Below, in pieces: positions 32,879-43,455 of a stretch of DNA of 64,000 nucleotides. The translations under genes and the position numbers were made by a program. The DNA is taken from positions 350,753-414,752 of the forward strand of contig NW_023365820.1 of the NCBI RefSeq assembly GCF_000003815.2. The letters are read 5' to 3'. Under the pieces are notes generated by a model. The model ran no database searches, was not told where the DNA came from, and was given only the letters and a program-made list of their open reading frames with translations. The stretch comes from Branchiostoma floridae (taxonomy: Eukaryota; Chordata; Leptocardii; Amphioxiformes; Branchiostomatidae). How positions within the stretch are numbered: the first letter of the stretch is position 1; each line of letters starts with the position of its first letter.

Positions 32879-33416
32879 AGGCACCCAGAGCAGTTTCTTG
32901 AGTCTTTTCAAATTTAATTTTCAAGCCATTTTTACACACAGTAAGCTTCAATAACGTTTTCATTGCATATCGACCTTTATTAAGCAAAGATGAGACGTCG
33001 TTGGTGGTGAGAACTCATTAAAAATCTGAGCGCTGCACGTGCCATTATTTCAAATATGCGGAAAGCACGCGAACATGACCAATCAATCCCGAACGCTTCC
33101 GGAGATGTCGTCACTTGTTCGAATAAGGTTTCGATTTCCGAACGGGCGAATCAGATTCAATTCGCTCGGTGACCTCATGCGTTCGAAAATCTCCGAGAAG
33201 TACCGACGGGAAACCGTTAGTGGCTCGATCCTGTGCTGATTTATTGTTGGATGTAATAAACAAAGGGGTCCGTTCGCGGCATGTTTGTGCGTCCTTTTAA
33301 ACAATGAAAGTACGAAAAAATTATACAAATGTGCTAGTATGGTGAGGTAAATATCGTACCGATTGTCTCATCCAGAAGATTTTAATTTTATGCTCTAAAA
33401 ACGGCTTTGGGCGCCT
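32879..33416. mobile_element. TTAA-flanked MITE with a CpG-rich core
   Basis: TTAA stands on both sides (32,875-32,878 and 33,417-33,420). The ends AGGCACCCAGAGCAGTTT and AAACGGCTTTGGGCGCCT are inverted with a few mismatches. The middle (about 33,020-33,300) is clearly richer in CG dinucleotides than the surroundings and contains a CACGTG E-box near 33,036. No transposase frame. The superfamily is uncertain. Confidence 0.65.
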
Positions 33417-33420
33417 TTAA

Positions 33421-34600
33421 TATCATCTTGCACGCATCAATCGTTTAAATTTATTGAATAAAGAACTGCAAATAAAAAAAAAACACAAAAAGTGATTAAA
33501 GCGGTGCATACGTTTCAATGTAGCACTTCTTTCAACGGATGTTACCACTTTTGATGTTGGTCTCCTGTTGACTATGATCATCATCAAGAAATTGTGCTTT
33601 CTTTGATTAGAATGATAATTCCATTATATAGATGGCATCATCTGGGAACAATTAAAAAAAAAGAAAAGTTAGAAAAAATAGCACACAAAATGTAATTTAC
33701 AGAAGAATATATTCTTCATTCTTGTTCCTTTATATCCTCCTCCTTGAATTTGGACTTGGAAATTATTATCCGTTTCCTCACCTTTTTTGCTACGTCTTAC
33801 AGTTTTATTTGTAACTGCTTTATAAAATTTACAGTATACCAGATTAAAGTACAATTGATGCGCGAATGTCATTCTTATAGTGGTAGTAATGTACTGTGTC
33901 CTTCTGATGTAGTGGTCGTAGACACTCTGCAGCTGCAATCAGTCTTTCTCCAACTCTTTCCACTTCATCCTGTTCATCACCAGATTCCTTAGTTTCTTAT
34001 AATCTAATCAATATGGACTAGAAATAAAAAGAGAGGAACAAATCAGGCCTAGTGATGACTTTTAGCTGGCTTGGAGTAACTCTGACCTAAGGGTCAGTGA
34101 CCCCAGGGTTTGTTACATCGATGCGCGCTGCAGTTTAATTTATCGCTGCGATGGTTTCCGCTTTTCCCAATATACCACAATAGCTCACCCGATAGCCACT
34201 CAATAGAATCTACACCTTTTTTCATCTATGCGCTGAAATATGTTAAAGACTAACGTTAGTATCGTTACCGGCTCCAAAGAAGTTATTTTACAATGGAAAA
34301 CATTTAAAACAGTTGTATACAAATAATAAAAAATCATATTTGCAGAAGAAAGCATCGCCGCGTATCATAAGCCTTATTCATTGACTGTCGTATATGATCA
34401 ATGACTAATTCTACCAACTCTGTACTGCCAGTTGGGCAAGTTTAACCTTAGCGGTCATCTTCCCACCCACTTCATGCCTACCTACTAACATTGCGTGCAT
34501 AACTAGAGACATACACCAACATACACAGACCAAAAAACGGATTCTAGAAAAGATGGTTAGTTTTATAATTGCTCTTTTCATTATTGGGTTGACCGAAAAC
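33421..34600. other. No gene seen
   Basis: AT-rich. Overlapping short frames on both strands at 33,669-33,992 are mutual shadows without recognisable content. Confidence 0.35.
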
Positions 34601-34998
34601 ACTCTCTTTTTGCAGCCAGTGGCTGAATTGCCAGAAGTTTACAATATGTGGGCCTTAATCACATGGGCAGCATCATAAACTCAATACAACAGTTATTTCA
34701 TCCAAGGCGCGGCCAATGGGATGTAGGTTTTAAACGACTCACACCAGAAAGAACCCCTCTTTTCGGTGTATTGGGTTCTTTAACGTACTTAAGGTATGGC
34801 TCTCCTAAAACAAGGGATTTCCATTGAACACCCTACCCAAGGGATGAGCCTATCCGAAGCTAGGTATTATGTTCACCCGAGTCAAATGAGGACAGTCACA
34901 TTAAGTGTCTTACCCAAGGGCAAAATATCGGTGGCATATCAAAGGGGTCGAATCTTCTGGGCTATTGTCCAAACGCCTTGGCGTTACGCCACACAACC
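34600..34998 (-). mobile_element. tRNA-derived SINE, degraded copy
   Basis: It parallels the copy at 37.43-37.84 kb block by block: TTGCAGCCAGTGGCTGA, TGTAGGTTTTAAACGACTCA, TTGGGTTCTTTAACGTAC, GGTATGGCTCTCC, CCAAGGGATGAGCCTATCCG, TCACATTAAGTG and finally GCGTTACGCCACA, the reverse complement of an A box. The B box is no longer recognisable. Confidence 0.6.
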
Positions 34999-35036
34999 CC
35001 AAAGGTAGCCTCAGATGGCTCCATCATGCAACCACA

Positions 35037-35489
35037 GTAGGGTTACAAAACCGGTTTTTATTATTGGACCGGTCCTAAAAAAACGGACCTGCAAAAATTT
35101 GGTGGACCAGATGTTGGACATTGTTAGATATTGGAAAATGAATGGATTATATGATCAGGCATTCACGCGTTTAGGGACTCACCGGTGGAGGAAAATAACA
35201 AGAGCGAAGTAGAGTAAAGTCTATACTCTATGGCCATCTCTACCAATTTTTACAATCAATCGTACAGAGGCAGTTATCCTTGCAGGATTTTGAAACGCCA
35301 GTGGGAGTCGAATACTCAATAAAACAGATTTCTTTCTTGCAAATGGACCATTGTTTTGGGTATCGTCCATTCACATGTTCTCGCATACTGAATCAGGTCC
35401 AGGTTCGTTTCAAAACCTGGACCTGATCCCCTGAACCTGAACCGGACCTGGACCTGGACCTGAATTTTCTGTACCTGTACCCACCACTA
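35037..35489 (+). mobile_element. GTACC-end MITE, second long copy
   Basis: Colinear with the copy at 30,955-31,341: ACAAAACCGGTTTTnnTTAT, GATCAGGnnTTCACGCGT, GCAAATGGACCATTGTT, TACTGAATCAGGT, multiple GGACCTG units and the end GTACCTGTACCCACCACTAG. The outer left end is missing. Imperfect direct repeats of about 33 bp (AnCCTCAGATnGCTCnAnCA..CAACCAC) lie just outside both ends, at 35,008-35,040 and 35,492-35,526. Confidence 0.7.
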
Positions 35490-35526
35490 GTAACCTCAGA
35501 TCGCTCTACCATACAACCACCACAGT

Positions 35527-35959
35527 GTTCCAATATTGACGCCACGCACGGAGCCAAGCTAAAATCAATCAGATTAGAAAGCCCTAATTACTGTAGTAAA
35601 CTGATAGCGTCGAAGCTTTCTCGCGGATTCGCAGCGTTAAGACCGGGAAAATGCGTCTGGAAGCTGTGTTCTCCTTTGAGCCTTTCTTCGTGTGAAGAAT
35701 AAGAAAAGGCTTTCTTATCATGACATCGACTTGTACCCATGGCATGTAAAAGATGGCGTGGTAATTCCTTCCGTAGACATATTTGAGTTAGCAGCATTAT
35801 AAAGTAACGCACTGTAATGCTGATCATGACATTATGTTCGGGGTAAAACAGCTTGAAACATAAGATTGTATTAAAAGTCATGTTCCTTGTCAACTCTTGG
35901 CAATCTTGGGTATGTTAAAGTTGTCAAACTGCCAGGGGCGAATCATAGATGAGATGGAG
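35527..35959. other. No gene seen
   Basis: A 101-codon minus-strand frame (35,588-35,893) has no recognisable feature. Confidence 0.3.
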
Positions 35960-36288
35960 AAAAAGAGTGAGAGTGCGTAAACTATGTGTCTGTGAGAGAG
36001 AGAGAGAGTGAATGTGTGACTGTGTTGGTGTATGTATGCTTGTGTGTATGTATGTGTGTATCTGTGTGTGTGTGTGTAGTGTGTGTAGTGTGAGTAGTAG
36101 AGTGTATTTGATCGTGTATGTGTGTGTGCGTATGTATGTAGTGTAGTAAGTGTAGATATAGTGCGTGTGTGCGTAATGTGTGAGTGAGTGTGTGTGTATG
36201 TATATGGGGGCGTGTGTGTGTAGTGTCAGTGTGCGTGTGTGAGTCTGTGTGTGCACGTGTGTGTGTCCCTGTGTCGTGTCTGTGTGTG
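35960..36288. repeat. Long (TG)n/(TGTA)n microsatellite ending at a gap
   Basis: Over 300 bp of GT-rich simple sequence runs directly into the N gap at 36,289. Apparent Thr/His- or Val/Cys-rich frames are artefacts of it. Confidence 0.9.
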
Positions 36289-36388
36289 NNNNNNNNNNNN
36301 NNNNNNNNNNNNNNNNNNNNNNNNNNNNNNNNNNNNNNNNNNNNNNNNNNNNNNNNNNNNNNNNNNNNNNNNNNNNNNNNNNNNNNNN
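36289..36388. other. Assembly gap (100 N)
   Basis: Exactly 100 N. The preceding microsatellite is the likely reason the assembly broke. Confidence 0.98.
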
Positions 36389-37271
36389 CGACTTTTGCAT
36401 ACAAAAGACATGTACTATGCAGATTTTCTTATTTACTTTACCGTGTCTTGAGACAACTTCCGTATATACCTTGGCAAATACATGCAAAACAAGACCAAAG
36501 AAAACAACGACTAAAGAGAATCAACATAAAATTTCGTTTAGTTTTCATAGTAGATATGCAATACTCCATTGTGTACTCCATAATACTGTAAAGCTTAGCG
36601 TCTACGTGCACTTTGTAATAGATTTATGACGTAACTAATCACATATAACACTTTTGCTCCCATTGTGCCTGTTATAATTATCATGAAGTAAACTTTGACT
36701 TGACTTTGTCAAACAAACTCATGAAATAAACTTTGACTTGAGATTGAATCTATACCCAATAAGGCTATGGATTTCCTATATCTATTATTTTATACTAATC
36801 CCTTTTTGATAATGATATTTTCTACTATTATATTAAGGGGTGATAACTTAACAAGAATAGACAGGCAGTGATAATAATCTCCTATCCGATACATATCTGA
36901 AAAACAAACTATGACAGAACCTTAGTCTCTTTTTGTTCTCTTTTTGTGGTATATAATTATTTGAAACCACGTTGATAACGTAATGTATTGAATTAAGTAC
37001 GTACACTGAAACCTTTTTTATGCTATATCTGCGGGGATAACTGTAGGAAATATACCCTAGAATTTTTAAGAAACTTAATAAAACTTCACCAAATATGCCT
37101 CTAATTTACATTCTTCTAATTATGTCTTATACGGAACTGCACTCGAATCGCATGCAAAAAATCAAAAACCTTTTTGGATCATTGGGTTGTTATCGCCTGT
37201 GTCTAATGATACGGTATTGGAAGGTAAAGCCATTTATTTGTAGCATCTCTATATTGATAATATCTATCCCT
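36389..37271. other. No gene seen
   Basis: AT-rich. A duplicated AAnTAAACTTTGACTTGA motif (36,686-36,744) resembles microsatellite-type LINE 3' ends, but no LINE body precedes it. Confidence 0.35.
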
Positions 37272-37350
37272 CTCCTTCCACTGTCTTTTACCTCCCCAAC
37301 CAAAGTCAGGTAAACATTTTTACACCGAGGTACCTAGGTGAAGTGAGAAA
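37272..37350 (-). mobile_element. SINE-1 middle fragment
   Basis: TTTTACCTCCCCAACCAAAG, TCAGGTAAACATTTTTACAC and GGTGAAGTGAG match the middle of the SINE at 60.29-60.35 kb (TTTTACCTCCCCGACCGAAG, CCAGGTACCCATTTTTACAC, GGTGAAGTGAGG). The head and tail are absent. Confidence 0.6.
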
Positions 37351-37360
37351 CCTTGTGTAC

Positions 37361-37418
37361 AATTGTATTGTACTGTATAGTATTGTATTGTATTGTATTG
37401 TATTGTATTGTACTGTAT
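37361..37418. repeat. (TATTG)n pentanucleotide microsatellite
   Basis: Eleven to twelve TATTG/TACTG units between two SINE pieces. Confidence 0.9.
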
Positions 37419-37432
37419 GGGCCGACCACTCT

Positions 37433-37835
37433 CTCTTTGCAGCTAGGGGCTGATTTGCGAGGAGCTTACAATCGGCGGGGCTAAGTCGCAAGGGTCTGAA
37501 ATGGCATGCTGTTTACAGTGCCAGATGACCTCAATATGACAGGTGCGTCCCCAGGTGCGGCCAGGGACTGTAGGTTTTGAACCACTCACACCGCACCATC
37601 GCACGTGTAGTGGGTTCTTTAACGTGCCTGGGGCATGGCTCTCCCCAGCCACGGGACCTCCATTTAACGTCCTATCCGAGGGATGGTCCTAACCGAAGCT
37701 AAGTACTCATTTTCACCTGAGTAAAGTGAGTAAAGCCGTGTTAAGTGCCTTTCTCTTTGACACGGCAGCCGGATTCGAACTCAAGACCCCTCGATCCCGA
37801 GGAAAACACGCTGCCGTTGCGCCACGCGATCTCAC
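37433..37835 (-). mobile_element. tRNA-derived SINE, best-preserved copy
   Basis: Read from 37,835 on the minus strand it starts with a tRNA-like head: A box TGGCGCAACGG (37,824-37,814) and B box GTTCGAATCC (37,780-37,771), preceded by GGGTCTTGA. These are internal RNA polymerase III promoter elements. The body then runs through CACGGCTTTACTCACTTTAC, AGCTTCGGTTAGGACC and CCAGGCACGTTAAAGAACCC to the region at 37,433. The same body is in the copy at 34.6 kb. There is no coding capacity; it would be mobilised by a partner LINE. Confidence 0.75.
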
Positions 37836-39169
37836 GTACAATGCTTTTCCAATGGCAAAAGATGACATTATTGGGACCTCTATTTTCTTGGCCAGTTTCC
37901 AAGGAGTTCCGCCAGACGACCCCAAAATATGTAAATTCCCTTGCTTCGGTTAGAGCCTTGATGTTTTAATGTAACTGACACAATTCAGAATAATCCACTT
38001 AACCCAAGAAATCCATTTCATGCGGTGAGATTGAATGTTATCAAACTGGACGCAGCTACAGTTATTCAGCCACGCGAAAGCCATACCTTACACTCTGTCC
38101 TAACAATTTATGATGTGATATTTAATAGAGCCGCCAGACGGGGCATTTAAGTTCAACCGGTAAGTTCCAGTCTATAAACTGTATGTTTTATGTCTGTCTG
38201 GTACGTCCTTTCATTCCTACCCTTGGCACAGTGGTTATAATTTGATATAGAGATGTATTCGTATACAGTAACAATGCAATGTAAAAACGTAGAAACAAGA
38301 CATACCCCAAATCAGAAAAATATGTTAATCCCATATTATTCCCTTTCAAGGTTTGAAACTAAACCGGCTCCTGCAGTCCCAGAAAAGCCGCTAAGGGGCC
38401 CAACCCTACACCACTCACTTCCTACCACAGAAGCTATCTGCCACTATAGAAATACATTACCATAGCTTGTCCAGAGCACCAGATATCATAACCAAAGTGT
38501 TTGCTGTAGTACCACAACAATCCTTCAGGTGCCCCAAATCGTCTAAGTATAATGAAGCTCTACCCCTATGTGAAATGTCAAGACAATCCAACCAAGAATT
38601 CTAAATGTAACGCCATCTCAAATGTACAGTCAGACAATGCCATGGTTATGAATGACATGCAATGATTTTATTATAGAGGGTTTAGCGATTTCGCTATGAT
38701 GTTCCCAACGCACCACTGTTCTTCCAGCAGTAAAATGAAATCTAGAGCCTCCTATTTTTTCCTAGTCCATCTACTGCGGAATAAAAGAACCGACAATGTA
38801 TCTGTACTTACGGTGACTGTAGTATGATAATGTTATTCTGTTGATGTTCGAAGTAGACCTGTCAATTTCATAAAAATGGGCGGAGCTTCCACGCCCCCAT
38901 ACCCAATAAGGAACATGCCTGCTGATGACGCAAACCGCCCACTCATCTTGCGTATTTTACTCCACCGAGTGGTTGTCTTGATTCATTCCACCATAATCTA
39001 TTGCTTTAGACCGGAGCAAACACCAATTACAGACTTATACCTCTTGTGATCCCACAAGCTCATCAATATTCAGAGCATGACCATTTTAATGAGGGGTAAA
39101 CATCTTGTGGCGATGGATACATCTAAAGCTCACTTTTATGGAACGCCCACGAGAGCACGCCCATTGATT
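37836..39169. other. No gene seen; far upstream of the neuroligin-like gene
   Basis: No repeat family or supported exon identified. The last 300 bp become gradually richer in GC, with clustered CGCCC and CACGCC motifs from about 38,880. Confidence 0.35.
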
Positions 39170-39643
39170 TTTTTTTTTCCTCGACGGGACGACGTCGTGA
39201 CTTCGCTTTCATAAATTATCGTTTCCGGGAATGCGAGGACGCTTTGGCACTGGGTGCGTGGTAGTTTCCTGTTGCTCCCGCGCCCGGAACGGGTAGAGAG
39301 ATTACCGTAACGCGTACTAGACCAAGCGGGTTGCCTCTCACCCTCTACGGCTTATCTACGAGGAGACACGCAACCTGTAGCCGCGCGAGACAGCTGACGT
39401 CTGGGCGTAGACGGGACATCCTGTTTAGCTCCCAAATGCGTGCACGCCAGACGGATTCGGTGCGTTGTCAAGTATCGTTTAAGCACTGCCCCTTTCGCGA
39501 CCGATACCGTTTATCTACCTTGGCATGACTTGTTGAACATTTCCTTTTACATGCGTGTGTCTTCGGGAGCAAGGAAAACTTGCTTCACATCATAGCTAGA
39601 CAAATTTTACCGCGATAATATATTCTCTGTTTTTACTCTACAG
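39170..39643 (+). promoter_or_regulatory. Presumed promoter / non-coding first exon of the neuroligin-like gene
   Basis: From 39,180 to about 39,500 the sequence is unusually CG-rich for this window (GGGACGACGTCGTGACTTCG, CTCCCGCGCCCGGAACGGGT, CCGCGCGAGACAGCTGACGT), with no TATA box at an obvious position, as in CpG-type promoters. A splice acceptor with a good pyrimidine tract (CTGTTTTTACTCTACAG, AG at 39,642-39,643) follows, so a non-coding first exon probably lies in between. Its donor and the start of transcription cannot be fixed. Confidence 0.4.
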
Positions 39644-39748
39644 GCAAGGCAGCTTATGCTGACTGTGTTAAGTGCTACCAGCCTCAACGACGTACGGAGA
39701 TAGAAGCAACCAGACACAACGAGGTGCGGAGATAGAAGCTGGTGAAAC
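39644..39748 (+). other. 5' UTR part of the neuroligin-like coding exon
   Basis: Runs from the acceptor at 39,643 to the start codon, 105 nt without ATG. It includes two 23-nt copies of a CAACGA(C/G)GT(A/G)CGGAGATAGA-type motif. Confidence 0.5.
39685..39739 (+). repeat. 32-bp-period tandem duplication in the 5' UTR
   Basis: CAACGACGTACGGAGATAGA at 39,685 recurs as CAACGAGGTGCGGAGATAGA at 39,717, each followed by AGC. Confidence 0.85.
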
Positions 39749-40160
39749 ATGGCCTCTGGATGCGGGACTTTGCTACTAGTGTGGGCTCTTCTCCTCTTCT
39801 ATGGAGTTACTAATACATCCTCGTCTTCTTCACCCGTGATGACCAAGTACGGACAGGTCCGGGGAATCACGGTAACCCCCGCTAGAGATCTCAAGCCGGT
39901 GATACAGTACTTGGGGATCCCGTTCGCTCTCCCTCCGAAGGGGAGCCTGCGCTTTCGCCCACCGCAGCCGCCCAAGCCTTGGACCAACGTGCGGAACTGT
40001 ACCACGTTCGCCCCCGTCTGTCCGCAGATGATCAACGATACCGAGAACTGGCTGAAGCAGGGGGCGTCCGTGCAGCGAATGCGGCTTGCCATGCTGCCAT
40101 TCCTGAAGCTGATGGATGAAGACTGCCTGTACCTTAATGTGTACAAAAGAGCGGATTTAG
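39749..40160 (+). CDS. Neuroligin-like protein, first coding exon (partial gene)
   Basis: The ATG has a good context (GAAACATGG). The exon encodes 137 codons plus one base and ends at a textbook donor (TTAG|GTAAGT, 40,161). Residues 1-22 are a hydrophobic signal peptide (LLLVWALLLFYGV). The mature start matches the N-terminal strands of the alpha/beta-hydrolase fold: YGQVRG (34-39), PVIQYLGIPFALPPKGSLRF (50-69), PPQPPKPWTNVRN (71-83), APVCPQ (88-93) and EDCLYLNVY (124-132). C91 and C126 are the conserved first disulphide loop. 'PVIQYLGIPFA' and 'FAPVCPQ' are closer to neuroligins (cell-surface neurexin receptors) than to cholinesterases. N83 and N96 lie in N-glycosylation sequons. The catalytic or neuroligin-specific region lies in later exons not seen here. 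A carboxylesterase is the alternative. Confidence 0.85.
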
Positions 40161-43100
40161 GTAAGTCCCTATACTTATTGCATATCAATATCCTAATTAC
40201 ATCGGTATCCTTTAATGCCGGTGGTATCATCGAGCGAGCTCAGAGCAACTTTCATATATACCCGTAATGGTAATATCATGTAATTTTCTTAAGCAGTTAG
40301 CTTACTATCACTAGGGCTTGTTCGCCCCTCAAAAAATATCTTAGCGACCACATAGCGACTGCTTATGGACCAAATATTTGATAGATCTCTCATAGACTTT
40401 TGTAGATGAAGAACAGACGTTTACGCTGTATGTATTTGTTGTCTTTTCAGTCATACTGCATGGTACTTTAATTATGAAGTCAAGAGTTACTTCCCAAATC
40501 CAAATTAGGTTATTAAGAGGTCACTTAGGGTTTATTTCAAATTGACCGAGTTTGCTACCTTACAGAGACTAGAATTGGATTTGTACAATCAAAGATTTCA
40601 TTTTTGTCATAATTGGACTATGAAACAAGATATTAACGTATGTTTTGGTAAAAAAAACATCCAGACACTCTAAGCGTAAAACCAATTTGTTCTTTGTCTC
40701 TTCTGGCCGTTGTTAGATCTTTGGTCGTCTCATAGCGGTCACAGCTCGGTGCTAGTCTTTAGTTTGCCTGTCTTCACGATTACAGTGGTAAGCAAAGCTC
40801 GTGGTCACCCGTGTAACTTGAAGGGCGGGTGCACATGAGTAATCTGCTCCAGTCGACTAAAACATCACATTCAAAAGCATATAAAAGGTATAAAGCTTGC
40901 TTAGGCCACAGCCCCATTTGAGAGTAGAGGTACCTCTGGGTAGTTTAAAGGCTATTTTCTGCACTTTCGGACGTGGCCTAGTGGGACATCCTGCGGCTAC
41001 TTGCTATTTTAGGGCACGTCCGGTCACCTTGACGTTTCTAACTCGCAGTTAAAACCAACCCGGGAAAGAGCGACTTATAGGTACCGTGACTTAATCGTGC
41101 AAAACACCGAAAGATGCACTTCCTTCTCCCCGTATCCGGTTATCCACCGGGACTTCACGGTTTGGCGAGGGCTGCACCCGTGCGGACACAGGTGAAAATG
41201 TAACCGTAGCATAAGATAAAACGCACGGCGACCTTGCCATTTTTCCATTAGAGCGCACACCTGTAATATTGACTTGGACTAAAAACATGCCGTGCGGAAA
41301 GCTTCGCTCGAAAGATATACGAAGCGCATCAATAATTGCGCATCATCTTCGGTCTCTACAGGATTTTAGTGCTTCCCTTTGGATTGACGTGCTCTCCTTC
41401 TACATACCCGTTACTGATTTTTCATTTTCTTACCCGGTGAGCAACCAAATGAAGTCAAACCTTCAATTTTCCTCACATTGCCTGTACAAGATATTGCTCG
41501 CGTATATTTCATAGCTACAGTCACGTGCGTGAAATTGCTCATATTCAGATGCCAGTAATTACACCACTTATTAAGAAAGTCCCAGCGATCAACCTTGATT
41601 TATAACCTTTATGCTTGAGTGGATCTAACTGAGAGGGTCGCCACGGGATTTGGCCTATTCTAGAGTGTCGGATGCTCCAGTAAGGTCGAAGGGAAATGCC
41701 CTTGTGTAATTGGCAGAGAGGCAGTGCCATTTATACACACCGTCAAGGTAAATAGTGTTAAGCTATTGCGTTTTAGCGGAAATCGAAGAGAGGGTAAAAT
41801 GAGACGAGCGGGCAAACAGACAGCCGCTGATTCGTTTCATTTGCAATGCATTTGTGGATCACGCTTCGATCCCCCAAACGCCTACTTCATTTTTAAGAGG
41901 CAAGGAAGAATAGACAATACGCCCTCCTTGTATTCTTAAAGTCGTTGAGTTCAAACAAAAGACCTGTAAGCAAGAGGGCTTACAAACAGCGGATTAAAAC
42001 ATTAATTAGAAAAAAGCTATCAAACTTCATGCACAAACACATCGTTCCCAAAGTCAAAACCTTGAAACATACTTAGATATGGTAAGATAGAAAAATAACT
42101 GAGAACATTAATTTTAGAAATTAGGTTCAATTGGTTTCTTGGACAACATCAAGTTTATCAATGCTGTAGAAGCCGTTTAATTGCACAACCTATTTGCCAG
42201 CGTATTTCGTGCAATTGTTTGGCTTGTGCAATAATGCAAAGTTATCCATCTGGACCGTATCTTTCGGGGATTTTGGCATTCCGTGCAGTTAACAGAAGTG
42301 TACGTTAACCCGTTGTGCAATTAACTGGCTTCTACTGTACAACCAACAACACCAAAAATAATATTCGCCCAATTCGTTTCGTTACGTACCCCCCTTTCGT
42401 CGCCCATTCTCAATGCCATTTCCATCGATATGGCGGTATATTTATACTGCATTCAGGTGATAAATGATAGTGGGGGAACGAGCAAAGAATTAAGTCCTCC
42501 AGACATCCATTACGATTCGCGCGATAAACACAAAAGAACCGAGAGAGAGGGGGAACATGCTCGAGGGAACACTCTATATAATAGACGTTTGGGTTGAAAC
42601 ACCATCTTCTAAACTTCAAAGAAGTTCACAAAGAGGCGACAGCTGGGTATAAATGGAGGCGGAAAATAGCATTTATCGGGTCAAGTGTTGAATGCATACA
42701 GTAAAATAGCTTATTTTCGCGGTGGACTAATTTTCAGTAGAAGTAAAAATGAAATCTACAATTGCAGTGCTAAAGTACTACATTGAAAACATATATTTAC
42801 TGCGTAGTGGTGAATGTATACTGTAAACTTGTTTATCTTCGCGGTGATCTGCGTAGTGGTGAATGTATACTGTAAACTTGTTTATCTTCGCGGTGACTTG
42901 ATGTTTCAGTATAAATATGAATAAAATCCACGACTGCAGTACTAAAGTAGTACATCAAAAACCTATATTTGCTGCGTAGTAAATTCGCGGTCGAGAGATC
43001 ATCGACAAAACAGAATCACCGTTAACATTTTAAAATCTACAGTACACGAAACTGCAAGCTTTGTCAATCATTCTAACCACCTTTGCTCCTCTTCCTTTCA

Positions 43101-43455
43101 AAAAGACTCCCAGACTTGTCATTAATATTGTAAATATGGTTCACAGTATGTCGTTAAACCCATGTAATGTTTCCTGACAACTTTGATTAGGCTCAACCAG
43201 AGGCAGCAAGAACCGCCTACGCGGTTAGTACATAAGAAGCTTATATAAAACAACTGGCGATAATCAGATTCTCCCGAGGACGCATCCTCTAAGCCAGTGC
43301 ATTGATCGAAAAAGGAAGCAAAGTATATCATATTCATGGTTGTACATTTATCATTAGCTTGCAATCTACGACTCATGAAAGGATGATTGTTCAAGGCAGA
43401 CTTCTCAATTTATTTCTTTATGAACCTTGACAGTATAAACTTTAAGCATGTCTTA
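40161..43455 (+). other. First intron of the neuroligin-like gene (start); no exon found
   Basis: The donor at 40,161 opens a long intron. I looked for the next neuroligin/esterase segment (an HGG oxyanion-hole motif, GDPxRVTVFG or GxSxG) here and to the end of the window and saw none. Scattered short frames (for example 41,269-41,514) show no family features. Confidence 0.45.
42690..42990. repeat. Minisatellite with a nearly identical 49-bp tandem pair
   Basis: The 49-bp unit starting CTGCGTAGTGGTGAATGTAT at 42,800 is repeated at 42,849 with a single difference at its last base. Older, diverged units (TTCGCGGTGnnCT, GCAGTnCTAAAGTAnTACAT, CATATATTTACTGCGTAG / CCTATATTTGCTGCGTAG) extend the repeat from about 42,690 to 42,990. 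Confidence 0.8.

Noticed and set aside
35924-36629. Frames of 126-187 codons across the second gap
   Set aside because: They consist of microsatellite plus undetermined bases. The apparent length comes from the N run.
39799-40230. 143-codon antisense frame over the neuroligin-like exon
   Set aside because: It is the shadow of the real exon, whose sense frame has a signal peptide, conserved motifs and a donor.
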